Below are positions 53,601 through 61,488 of a stretch of DNA of 64,000 nucleotides, piece after piece (positions within the stretch are counted from its first letter, which is position 1; each line of letters opens with the position of its first letter). A program made the position numbers and the translations under genes. The notes under the pieces were generated by a model. That model searched no databases. It saw only the letters and a program-made list of their open reading frames with translations, and was not told the origin of the DNA. Origin of the DNA: Scolanthus callimorphus (taxonomy: Eukaryota; Cnidaria; Anthozoa; Actiniaria; Edwardsiidae); NCBI GenBank assembly GCA_033964015.1, contig CM066920.1, forward strand, positions 8,337,912 to 8,401,911, in the 5' to 3' direction.

Positions 53601-56600
53601 TTCAAATTTGGTATTGTTATTTTGCTGGGATCAAAATTAAAAATGTCACGCAACACCTGCAAACTCCCCATTTGAAAACAAAATACGTGGTACAAAGGCT
53701 CCCGGTTGATGATTGGGCCATGGGCATGCAAAATTCGCTATGTTTAGCCCTCTATCCGCCAATACTTCCTGCCGCGTACATGCATCGCCTATCGACGCAG
53801 CGGCTCGTAAAAAGACAATTCTTTATTAGAGATGTATTATGGTACCTTGGCTTTCTCTAACTGTAGCACCAATTTGTCGTGCTGCTTGACCAGTTTTTCC
53901 CATTCATGAACATCTTGAACTATTAAGGCATCTGCAACCTGTCCCGGCAACGGCAAAAACGTTAAACGTTTTATCGTCGATAAATTCATTCATGACGGTC
54001 TTTCTGCCTGTCTTACTGTTTTAATGGACGATTCCAGCTAAGCGCGCGCGTTTATGTCCCACAACTACCAGAATGCAGCGCACTCTTTTTTATCAGTTTG
54101 TTCGACAGATGTCGCATCTACCGACATACAGCGCGCGCTTGCGTTTAGGTGGAATCGTCCATTGATTGCCTCGGTCGCACGTCCCGGCCATTCCAAACCC
54201 AGAGTCCTCCCCCACCCCCCTCCCTGGCCAAGCTACAGGCATCCAAGACGCCGATCATGAACTCTCCGGGGGGTCCCGCGATAAAAACACCGCGTTTTGT
54301 TCAGAGTTGGTGTATTTACTTTGCGCTTTCCCTATTTCAAAATATTAGGCCACGGAAATAATTCCATCAACACAGCTGAAAGGGGCGTCTAAAATTATTT
54401 AACGTGTCAACGTGTAATGTTCTGTTTATTATATAAACATCAACGAAATACCAAATTCTACTTTTCTGTGCGTAAAACCTAAAATCAAGCATGAAGCACA
54501 GTTGAGTATGTCATTTTCAAATAGGTGAAGACGGTGTAATGCAGAACGAATAATAATCCCAAATATGCTTCGTTTTATCGTTTTAGATGTTGTCAATTTC
54601 GTGACGATTTGCAAATAAGAAATAAAGTGCGAAGGAGTACTAATAAACAGATCAAATTCGATCGGCCATACTTCATCCTACGCCAGTCCTCGCTCAAATA
54701 CTCTATATAGCTATTTGTTTAGCTTGATTGTCATTGATTTTCGTCCTAATCAGAGAAGACCTCATTAAAATCTCGATAAAAAGGTGAATTTTTTGACCTT
54801 TTATCGAGATTTTATAGATAGGCATGCAAATGAGATGTTATTTTTCACCCTTCCGCGCTCGCTCCGGAACGCGACGCTGACCTTTAAGTTTGAATCTACC
54901 TTGACTGCTTACTAAATAGCATGGTAGTATCTTTTCCAGATAATAATTAATAGCTATGTAGAGAATTTGAGCGAGGATTGACTTACAATGAAGTAGGGTG
55001 ATCGAAACGATACGATATTTTTATGTTTTTAACGATGTTTGACCTTCGCACACTATTTCTTAATTGACACTCGTCCGAAGTCGTCACAACAAAATTATAT
55101 AATCGATAAATGGAGCATCACATATTCATAAATCTACAATAATTGAGAGTATACTGCATTCTGCGCTCTGCATTCTGTGCTCTGCATTTTGTGCTCTGCG
55201 TGTTACACCGTCCGGTGGACATCCTTATATGGAAGTCGTACGACGGATACTTATGGAGGCCGCAGGGGAGCTCTTCAGATTGCAGATGTCACAATCAAAT
55301 TATTATCGCCCAAGACAGACCATATCATAGCTTATGTGCTACTCTGCAACTGCTAAAACCGTCTCGCTGTTCAAGAGGTACGCACTGAAAAGATGAGTCA
55401 GAACAAAGATGGCGAACGTTATGAAATGAACCTGGTAAACCGTTTGCTGGAATATCGTACTAATCGCACACTCTGTGATGTTGAACTTGTCACGGGAGGT
55501 CGGGTTTTCTCTGCGCATCGTTTGATTCTAGCTGCGGCGAGTGAGTACTTCAAGGCTCTTTTCACTGCAGATATGTTGGAAAAGACTCACAAGTCAGTGA
55601 CCCTGCACGTCGACCCCTCAATAATGGATGAGGTCCTTGCGTTTGCCTACACGGGTACTGTAGTTCTGACTAGCGATAACGCAACTCAGTTATTCGCAGC
55701 GGCGGATTACCTAGCTATGCACCAGCTGAAGGAACAAGCGGCCGCATATATTGCCTCCACTTTAAACTTGAGCAACTGTTTCGAGATAGAAGACTTAGCA
55801 GAACGCTGTGGTTGTGTGAGCCTTGCCAGAAATGCGCGGAGTTTTATTGAGGGCAACTTTCTTGCATTGTCCAAGGGGGCGGATTAAGGAAAGTAAGCTT
55901 CGACGAGATGCTGAAGCTTATCAGCAGTGACAACATTACAGTAGAAAGGGAGGAAGATGTGTACGAGACGCTGTTGAACTGGATCAATGTGGATGCCAAA
56001 AACAGAGAGAAGTACTTTCAGACTTTGTTCAGTCAAGTTCGTTTGTTCTCAATGTCGAAAGGTTACATAAGGAAACACATCCTCGGGAACAAAAGGCCGG
56101 TGGCGTGCTTGAGGGTCGGATTTCAGGTGTTGATATCGCTATGCAGGCTTTAAAAGTATTGGCTTTTGAAGACAAAACCGGTGATGCTCAACAACCAAGA
56201 GCATGCCTGCGCAAAGAGGTGGCCGCTGTCATACTCACAGGGGGAAGGACGGGAGGGAGTGCTCTCACACGCACTCTGGCATTTATTCCCGAACATAATA
56301 AATGGTTAGAACTGAAAGCGATGACGCACGAGCGCGAAGAGCATGCGGTTATAGCGTGTCAGCAGTTTGTTTATGCCATAGGGGGCATGCGCAGACCTCG
56401 GAGTGTAGAGCGATATGACCCGCGCACGAATACATGGTGTACTGCCGCTGACTTGATCACGGGGCCATCGCACCCGCAGCTGTGTGTCTGGATAATAGAT
56501 ATACGTCTTGGGCGGCAAGGACGGGTTTAACGTGATAGACACACTGCAGGTGTATGACCCAACCGTTAATCAATGGAGTTTGCTTCCTCCGATGATGTTT

Positions 56601-58190
56601 AAACGTAAAGCCCTCTGTGCTGCAGTGCTAAATGGCGAGATCTACACCATAGGAGGGTGCACTTACGATAACGACTGTCTGGATATTGTGGAGAAAATTA
56701 ATCCGCTCGATAGCGAGCCGAAATGGCTCAGAGCGCCACCGCTCAAGCAGCGCCGAAAGTACGCATGTGCAGAGACGCTCTCAACCAATCAGATCATGGT
56801 TCTTGGCGGGTTTCAAGACGCTGATGCTACAGCTCTGAGGAGCTGTGAGATTTACACTGCCGAGAAAGAGAGCTGGGAACAAGTGAAAGAGATGGGGGTC
56901 CCTCGTGGGGCAGCAGGGGCAGTACGAGTCTGTGATATGGTGTATGTGATCGGGGGGCGCAGTGATCGACGGGATGTGAGCAGCATGGAATGGTACGATG
57001 AGAAGAAGCGACAATGGCAGCCAGGCGAGGTTACTATGCCTCACGCATGCGCATGGACGCAATGTGCTGTTACGGTCATTCCTAGCAGTTACACACAGGA
57101 GTCCCATAAACAGTAAAATGTCGGCATACTCATTAGGTCACTTTTTGAATACATTTTCTATACTTTCAAGAGTACATTTTTAATTCATAAGCGATATTTG
57201 AAAAGAGCAAAACTTAGTTTGCTGAAAATATTATAATTTTCAAATGCACACAAGGCCGTAGCTAGAAATTCTCGCTTATAGATCCTCCTAGTATATATAT
57301 TTAGTAATTCTAAAACCATATATGCAGTTGTAAAAGCTGCTATGCATGTGGTAGCTACGGCCCAATGTCAAATAAACAGATAGTTTCATAGACTCATGTT
57401 AGCAGGGGCGTACAGGGGGGGGGGGGGGGGGATGCCTCACGAAACACGAGTGCAAAAAATGAAAAATCACGAGTCACGGCTGTCGAAAGTAAGCTTTCAC
57501 GGATCACGAAAATGGATGCTGGGAGATCACGCTCTGCTCACTGTTGTTGCTTGCCGTGGCACGATTTAACGCTATAAGGGAGCGGTCATTTTTTTATCGC
57601 CTGGGGGGTCTGAGGATTTTGGGCAATACACTCTGTGAAAATGAAGTGATTCCCCTCTATAAGTACTATGGTTTACGTGATCCCCCTCAGAGCTGTTAAA
57701 AGTTTTCGTGATCTCCCCTCCCCTATTTGTAGTGGAAGACGTTTTACAGAAAGAGAGGGTCGCATTCTTCTTTTGTTGCGCGCGAAGCGCGCCCTGATTG
57801 TAATATACGCATTTCATCAAGCCTCAGGTCGATGAACATTTCATTTTTTGTGTATAGTAAACAAAGCCTGTAAATTCTTCATGCCGCATATGACGAAATT
57901 ATTCTTCTTCATGTGCGTAAAGCGCGGCCCGAATGATGAATTTCTATGCTTTTAACGTCGAACTCATGCTGACCTAAGGTGTCAGTTCTTTCGATCACTA
58001 TAGTGATTGCCCACCAACCTTTTAATTTGCGGGCTTTTTGGGAGTTATTGGCTTCGTTACACGCGTTCTCAAAAACTGTATTAGATGTTTTCAGGGGCAA
58101 CTGATGTCTTCCTTATGCGCGCGAAGCGCAGCGAAATTTTTTAATGCACATGATATCGAAGTTGCTGGTATAACGCCTTAGAAATTTTCT

Positions 58191-58221
<31 letters not shown>

Positions 58222-61200
58222 TCCCCTTTCAGGACATCAGGTTTCGATAGATCCCTGCTTTCGCTTACCCAACAATGAAGTGATCCCCCTAGTATAGGCG
58301 ATAAATAATGACCCAAAATAGTCCCAAAATAACTGAACTATCTGAACTATCCTCAAAATCAAATTTTTGGACATTTTTGACACGGGAAATTCGCTGTATG
58401 CGTAATTTCAGCCGGGCAAAAAAAAAAAAATTAAAGATTTTATCAGCTCAAAATCACGACTCTCGAGAGTTTCAAAACGACTTTCACGGGTGACGCCACG
58501 ATTCTTGTGCACGAATCACGAAAAAAGATTGGCCATTTTCACGGATCACGAAAACGAAAAGGGTCGATCACGGCTCACGAAAAAACCCTGTACGCCCCTG
58601 TGTAGCGAAAGCCTTGATTAGACCGATATGTGAGTGTCCAAGCGTTAGTGATCAGAATCCTCATCTTTACCTATAGATACCAAGAGTAGATACTGAACTT
58701 GAAAAAAGATTTTTCATTGAAGAATTGAGATCCAATGGATAGAGTTCGAACATTAACCAACGAGTCGAAGGCTCCCTAGAATCACGAAGACGCCGCGGAA
58801 AGAGCAGAAACACTTATCACGACCTCGCTATGAAAGTCGTCTCTGCACAATCGCCGTTCGTTTTTCCGAAATCGATTCAAAATTCTGAGCTGTTCTTTAC
58901 CTCTGTAGCCTTCTCGCAAGCGTTGTTCTTTTTATCGCCAAAAAACCCTCAAAAGCCCCAGAGTTCATAGTCGTGGCCGCCATCTTGGACGCGCGATGGA
59001 AATGGCCTGGAGCGAGTGACAAAGCCGAGGGGTGCGCTAAGGTGCGCGTCCTTGATGGCGGCCGCGACTAAAAACTCTGGGGTTTCAGGTTTTTCGCGAT
59101 AAAAACCAACGCTTTCGAGCAGCCTAACCTATTTGATCATCGAGGAAATTCGGCTATTTGACAGTATTAAGCGCATTGTACACTTGTCAGTTCCCATGCA
59201 TGCAAGTCAATATAAAAGCTGCTTTGGGAATTGGTGGGCGAAGCAGGAAACAATGCGATTTTTGCTTGAGTGATCCAAAGTTAACAATGAGACCAATCCC
59301 AAGCAAATAGGTCATTGTCGTACCCAGAGCTTCCCGGCTAGTCACCTCGCGGTGAAGGCAGGGAAGGCTCTTGTAGCAGCTATTGATGCACGTGCGAGAA
59401 ACCGAGAGCCGTTGAGAGAAGAATGCCCCAACTTTCCTAATCAGCCAATAAGCGAAGGCCCTCAAATGGCAGGGAAACAGAGCCTCCAGACGAGGCGACG
59501 ATTCAGAGTCATTTTTTTCTCGCGCGAAAATCACGACGGAAACGTTTTACCCCTTTGCGGGGTGACCCTTTCTGGGGCGCCCGCGTCCAGCGTGATACTC
59601 GAGCATGGACGATTTTCGCAGTAAAAATATACAAATGAAACAGTTCAAGCTTACCTGGCCAGGAAACAGAGATGTAGCATAAGACTTGAGGCTTCCAGTA
59701 TCTAATAACTGAAAAACAAATAAAGACAAAATAAAACATTATTTGTCAGTCTGCCCGCCATAATTTGCATACATTTCTGTCGTTACTACTTTTTTCGACA
59801 AAACGCACACAGGCTGAAACGAAAACATTTACTTAATTCCATTGCTCAATGTCTGTGGTTTTTAATATACGCCACAGTAGTTTTAGGGGAATCTCTTCCA
59901 CCAACAAGCGTGTATGCCTGTAAGCCTAGGACGCACTGGCTTGTCAATTTTTCGCCAAGTATTGAAAAAACCCGTGTATCTAATTATATGTTTGTAGATC
60001 TATTTAACAATTCATAGTTCCGATCAAACAATGAAGCCATTTCACGCTATCTGGAGATACCAATCAGCGATGGAAAGCTTCTCCCGCGGGAACTGATCGT
60101 GTCCCACAAACGTATTTCAGGACTTCCGAAATCAGTCGATTTGCAGCACTTTTTTGCCTTTTATGACAGTGTAAACTGAGATGATCCGAAGATAGAGTTA
60201 TCTGGTAAACCTTTGCGGATCGGAATATTTTTGGCCTTTTTTTTTAAGGAAACCCTGGTTTGTTTGTGGGACATAACAACAGTAACTATGGCTTTGAATG
60301 ACAGGTCGGAACTATGATTACATCTCGCACGAAAGGGCTACGGGCCAATAGCCCATGAGACCGCAGACCCGTGGCCCTTGAGGGCGAGAGCTCTAATTGT
60401 TTTAGTATCCCCAACTAGTTGGACAAAAAAAGGGAAAAATTGTCTAAAAAATCACCAGAATCCTCGACAAACGAGAAGCGGCCGCCTTTTGTTTTCATGT
60501 TCAAAATCGGCGCTTTCGCTACTAGAGGTCTATTGATAATAGTCCCCTAGTAGCGTAGCCCATCAGAATGCAGCAATGCATATTGGCAATAGTCCACTAG
60601 TTAGCGATAGTCATTGTCGCTAAATGGCTTTTCAGGCCGAGTCACAAGCCAACCTGTGAAAAGGAAAGCCATTTAGCAGCAAGGCCCTAGTGGGCGAGCC
60701 TGAGTCGCGATGTAATCCAGCCATTGCGATAGCACCAGGACTCTGGACAACTCAAAGAATATAGGATATTTTCATTTCAATCCCGGACCAGCTTCCAAGA
60801 ACAAAAGACTGGATACGCCCCTATACGCTATTGTATTTGTATTACCATTATCTTACCTTGTCTGGTAAGTCCCTCACAAATACTGCATATTGATTGCAAA
60901 GGCCCTTGGCGAGGAATTCCTGTCTGTACACCACAAACACCTTCCATTCCTTATACAGTAGGTAACAGATGATCAAAGTATAGGCCCAGACGGCTATCAA
61001 ATGTGCCCACACCTTCTGGCTTGACTCCTCGATATTCGACATCGTCAGTTTATCCAAACCATCCAAGTGCATCCCCCCATGTAAATTCAAAGGCAGAAGA
61101 ACAACAACTCCATACGGCAAAACAATAAAAGAAATCTTCAAGCACAGCTTCATAAATCGGATATAAACAAGTGCGTCGATACCCGCGAAGTCGAAAACAG

Positions 61201-61488
61201 TGTCATCATTAGCCATTTTTGCCGGTAGCAACCAGGCGAAGATTGTCTCTGGAAGGTTGATGATTGGGAAGGTTCTTGCCGTGTCTAGAAGCAAAAGTCT
61301 CGGAGCGTATAGCCGCTTCCATCGCGGTCTGAGAAACGAAAACAGCGCTAGGATAACCACTGCCAAGGCGGCATTAATGGCTAAGAGACCAGAAATGTCT
61401 CAGTCGTGTCATTAATCGACAGGTCAGTTGTCCCATTTCCTAGAAGAGAATTGTTTGCTGCTTCTCTTGATAAGTTTCTAGACGCCAT
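41502..61488 (-). CDS. TMEM63: TMEM63/CSC1-like mechanosensitive cation channel, copy B (12 coding exons)
   Basis: This paralogue of copy A lies on the opposite strand. Exons in transcript order are 61488-60857, 59708-59655, 53938-53846, 52104-52009, 48592-48390, 47867-47737, 47037-46949, 46478-46392, 44457-44173, 43408-43227, 42257-42047 and 41675-41502. Intron phases equal those of copy A, and exons 2, 3 and 5-11 have identical lengths. The product is about 745 residues with the same order of TM0, TM1-2, cytosolic loop, pore bundle and C-tail. The N-terminus (MASRNLSREA) carries several NxS/T sequons, which fits an extracellular end. Exon 1 has lost one base near 61383, just inside TM0; downstream of it the frame is open. 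Intron 2 (5.7 kb) contains a kelch-like gene on the other strand. Introns are packed with inverted-repeat elements and a 57 bp minisatellite. Family assignment is firm; the need for a working product is not shown. Confidence 0.93.
42047..42257 (-). CDS. TMEM63: TMEM63 copy B exon 11 (TM9-TM10)
   Basis: 211 nt encoding SLIVFHLLMMGIFGL and LLVLPLPVITIAFYF. Its acceptor is repeated twice more upstream in the transcript, at 42296 and 42374. Confidence 0.94.
42240..42400. repeat. Tandem duplication of the exon 11 acceptor region, TMEM63 copy B
   Basis: On the - strand, TAG|GATGAT occurs with first exon bases at 42257, 42296 and 42374 (spacings 39 and 78), each preceded by a related GGTTCTATCTCC-like tract in the two nearest copies. 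Use of an upstream copy would add 13 or 39 codons in frame. Confidence 0.8.
42640..43215. repeat. Degenerate ATTGTC/ATTGTT simple repeat in intron 10 of TMEM63 copy B
   Basis: Nearly continuous CATTGTCATTGTTATTGTY. It begins 12 bp from the donor of exon 10. Frames of Ile/Val/Leu on both strands are repeat artefacts. Confidence 0.95.
43227..43408 (-). CDS. TMEM63: TMEM63 copy B exon 10 (TM7-TM8)
   Basis: 182 nt, 181/182 identical to copy A exon 10 although neighbouring exons have diverged strongly. The intron that follows is a degenerate ATTGTY hexamer repeat. Confidence 0.96.
43741..44004. mobile_element. TAGAGCGGATTTCA-family inverted-repeat element
   Basis: Begins TAGAGCGGATTTCAGATGAC and ends TGAAATTCGCTCTA. 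The interior has several CCAATCA/TGATTGG motifs in both directions. Intron 9 of TMEM63 copy B. Confidence 0.75.
44104..44199. repeat. 48 bp tandem duplication of the exon 9 donor region, TMEM63 copy B
   Basis: AGAAGTTCCTATCGTCCTTA plus CCAGTTCCT occurs at 44104 and 44152. The second holds the true donor (GT at 44172-44171); the first gives another donor 48 nt further, in frame with no stop. Confidence 0.85.
44173..44457 (-). CDS. TMEM63: TMEM63 copy B exon 9 (TM5-TM6)
   Basis: 95 codons after CTTGCAG. The motifs INQFLFLAIVGSAL, AMTLPSQSTFYI and TPREERQTW are conserved. The 5' splice-site region is tandemly duplicated 48 bp further into the intron. Confidence 0.95.
44914..44985. repeat. AT dinucleotide repeats
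   Basis: Two short TATATATATATAATTATA tracts 30 bp apart, next to the tRNA-derived relic. Confidence 0.85.
45166..45242 (-). pseudogene. tRNA-derived relic (SINE head or tRNA pseudogene)
   Basis: The - strand has an A-box-like TGGTGTAGTGGTTAACAC and a perfect B box GGTTCGAATCC, spaced as in a tRNA, with a paired T stem. The acceptor stem has mismatches and no good anticodon stem forms, so a functional tRNA is unlikely. The 5' part resembles tRNA-Glu. It lies in intron 8 of TMEM63 copy B near AT-rich tails. Confidence 0.6.
45283..45380. repeat. Near-perfect 33-34 bp hairpin beside the 57 bp array
   Basis: Arms 45283-45316 and 45348-45380 are complementary except for one bulged base (CACCCGTAGGGGTCCCAGGC and its complement). 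The 57 bp array begins directly after the right arm. Confidence 0.85.
45381..46275. repeat. 57 bp minisatellite, about 16 units, with 171 bp higher-order period
   Basis: The unit contains GAGTTTGATATCCTTGCGCT and GCGTTCCACACAAGGGAA. Because 57 is a multiple of 3, long frames are open on both strands without being genes. Units with GGATGAG plus GCCTCT alternate with pairs of units with TATGAG plus GCGTCT, giving a three-unit period. A related single unit occurs upstream of TMEM63 copy A at about 4870-4975. Confidence 0.95.
46392..46478 (-). CDS. TMEM63: TMEM63 copy B exon 8
   Basis: 29 codons encoding ILRFFGKREGTATRTEVDQ, followed by GRLFTFK. Its donor (CAAG|GTGAG) opens intron 8, which holds the 57 bp minisatellite. 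Confidence 0.9.
46949..47037 (-). CDS. TMEM63: TMEM63 copy B exon 7 (TM4)
   Basis: 89 nt after TTTGTAG, encoding IKGFLSSVALWLFFLILPY. Confidence 0.92.
47041..47067. repeat. GAAAT pentanucleotide microsatellite
   Basis: Five consecutive GAAAT-type units, beginning 4 bp from the acceptor of exon 7 of TMEM63 copy B; on the transcript they form ATTTC repeats within the polypyrimidine region. Confidence 0.9.
47334..47566. mobile_element. TAGAGCGGATTTCA-family element, well preserved
   Basis: 27 bp terminal inverted repeats (TAGAGCGGATTTCACATGAC versus TAGAGCGGATTTCAGATGAC) with 2 differences. Intron 6 of TMEM63 copy B. Confidence 0.85.
47737..47867 (-). CDS. TMEM63: TMEM63 copy B exon 6 (TM3)
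   Basis: 131 nt encoding VFFLVFFWTIPTGFVSSLIAL. A short inverted-repeat element starts only 34 bp from its acceptor side. Confidence 0.93.
47901..48240. mobile_element. TAGAGCGGATTTCA-family element, one end clear
   Basis: The left end TAGAGCGGATTTCAGGATGA is clear and the interior shares the repeated CCAATCAG/CTGATTGG motifs. The right end was not found. It starts 34 bp from the acceptor of exon 6. Confidence 0.5.
48390..48592 (-). CDS. TMEM63: TMEM63 copy B exon 5
   Basis: 203 nt with the motif GFVVFKSLKSASVGAQVLWD. The donor is CAAG|GTGGG. Confidence 0.92.
48830..49008. mobile_element. TAGAGCAGATTT-type element with GTCGCGGCACGG repeats
   Basis: Shares CTGCTGTAGATACGGAATGA and the end CGAAATCTGCTCTA with 16978-17119. 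GTCGCGGCACG is repeated several times. Intron 4 of TMEM63 copy B. Confidence 0.65.
49067..49280. mobile_element. CAATCTCG element with 60 bp inverted repeats and 9 bp target duplication
   Basis: The ~60 bp terminal inverted repeats (including TTGGCCAGCGGCAAGATTCA) differ at only a few bases. Both sides are flanked by TGTAACATT. It lies in intron 4 of TMEM63 copy B. Confidence 0.85.
49350..51553. mobile_element. 2.2 kb fold-back element with TTTTGCC / GGCAAAA arrays
   Basis: Outer inverted ends: CATTAGAGCACAACTTTCTATG (49352-49373) and its near complement at 51526-51548. Inside are dispersed TTTTTTGCC motifs on the left (49900-50720) and AAAAGGCAAAA motifs on the right (50930-51270), so the halves can pair. 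CTATGACTTTATCGGC is also inverted at 49371 and 49435-49450. The Phe/Cys/Leu-rich frames are artefacts. Intron 4 of TMEM63 copy B. Confidence 0.65.
51600..51965. mobile_element. AACGCGCGCTCTGATTGG element with a large hairpin
   Basis: Ends AACGCGCGCTCTGATTGG and CCAATCAGAGCGCGCGTTAT are inverted. The centre (51727-51912) is a ~186 bp imperfect palindrome with arms of ~75 bp containing GACGTCACAGAATGT. TGACGTCA-like CRE motifs occur several times. Intron 4 of TMEM63 copy B's neighbour exon 4. Confidence 0.75.
52009..52104 (-). CDS. TMEM63: TMEM63 copy B exon 4
   Basis: 32 codons, in frame throughout, with a basic KKGKRPKHKPK segment followed by REEVDSIEFY. It fixes the reading frame that copy A exon 4 has lost. 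Confidence 0.88.
52470..52973. mobile_element. AATACGCCATTCACACC inverted-repeat element
   Basis: 17 bp terminal inverted repeats with one difference enclose 504 bp. The left part repeats AAACCAGTTTAA. Intron 3 of TMEM63 copy B. Confidence 0.7.
53264..53672. mobile_element. AATGGGGAGTTTGCAGG fold-back element
   Basis: Arms of ~80 bp (53264-53343 and 53595-53672) are close inverted copies, beginning AATGGGGAGTTTGCAGGTGT. Intron 3 of TMEM63 copy B. Confidence 0.8.
53846..53938 (-). CDS. TMEM63: TMEM63 copy B exon 3
   Basis: 31 codons, encoding WEKLVKQHDKLVLQLEKAK; it aligns with copy A exon 3 without gaps. Confidence 0.9.
54025..54161. mobile_element. TGGACGATTCCAGC-family palindromic element
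   Basis: 137 bp, starting TGGACGATTCCAGCTAAGCG and ending GGTGGAATCGTCCA. Intron 2 of TMEM63 copy B. Confidence 0.8.
54165..55392. other. 5' flank of the kelch-like gene inside intron 2 of TMEM63 copy B
   Basis: AT-rich; TTCTGCGCTCTGCATTCTGT-type short repeats at 55155-55200. No TATA box stands out. Confidence 0.4.
54766..54815. repeat. Hairpin AAAATCTCGATAAAAAGGT
   Basis: AAAATCTCGATAAAAAGGT and ACCTTTTATCGAGATTTT enclose 10 bp; one extra A in the left arm. Confidence 0.8.
55393..57116 (+). CDS. Kelch-like BTB-BACK-kelch protein, intronless, with four frameshifts
   Basis: Kelch-like proteins are usually substrate adaptors of cullin-3 ubiquitin ligases. The ATG at 55393 opens a BTB domain (about residues 20-125; CDVELVTGG, FSAHRLILAA, SEYFKALF). 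A BACK domain follows (about 130-230; VYETLLNWINVD). Then come about five kelch blades, with diglycines in AVILTGGRTG, FVYAIGGMR, YVLGGKDGFN, EIYTIGGCT, IMVLGGFQD and MVYVIGGRSD. The stop is TAA at 57114-57116. About 574 residues are expected, a normal length. The frame breaks near 55875-55879 (a run of five G), 56100, 56471-56477 and 56496-56504; each fits the loss of one base. The gene has no introns, suggesting retrocopy origin, and is nested antisense in intron 2 of TMEM63 copy B. Either it is a recent pseudogene or the assembly has deletion errors; the conserved residues between the breaks favour the latter. I cannot assign an orthologue. Confidence 0.88.
57371..57376 (+). terminator. Candidate polyadenylation signal of the kelch-like gene
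   Basis: AATAAA lies 255 nt after the stop codon in AT-rich sequence and before a transposon begins at 57403. Position and motif fit; cleavage is not shown. Confidence 0.4.
57403..58600. mobile_element. CAGGGGCGTACAGGG element with TCACGAATCACGG subterminal repeats
   Basis: Perfect 15 bp terminal inverted repeats enclose 1.2 kb. CACGAGTCACGG/CACGGATCACGA motifs repeat near both ends. A second element of the AGGGAG-GTCATT family (57575-58314) is nested inside. Intron 2 of TMEM63 copy B. Confidence 0.8.
57575..58314. mobile_element. AGGGAGCGGTCATT-family element nested in 57403-58600
   Basis: Left ATAAGGGAGCGGTCATTTTT and right GGCGATAAATAATGACC, related to 8818-9335. Contains a C run at about 58195-58221. 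Confidence 0.6.
59312..59500. mobile_element. Decayed CATTCTCG-family element
   Basis: TCGTACCCAGAGCTTCCCGG is present on the left and CAGAGCCTCCAGACGAGG on the right. It sits in intron 2 of TMEM63 copy B, 150 bp from exon 2. Confidence 0.5.
59655..59708 (-). CDS. TMEM63: TMEM63 copy B exon 2
   Basis: 18 codons between TTTTTCAG and GTAAG, ending LFPGQ as in copy A exon 2. Confidence 0.85.
59740..60856. other. Intron 1 of TMEM63 copy B, no other gene
   Basis: Single-copy-looking; the stretch 60540-60615 has two copies of a TAGTCCnCTAGT motif. No coding signal noted. Confidence 0.4.
60857..61488 (-). CDS. TMEM63: TMEM63 copy B exon 1, frameshifted (TM0-TM2)
   Basis: The ATG is at 61488-61486. 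The frame reads to FLVS and then meets TAG. Restoring one missing base near 61383 continues with LAINAALAVVILALFSFL, matching copy A TM0. The exon ends AAG|GTAAG. Confidence 0.88.
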
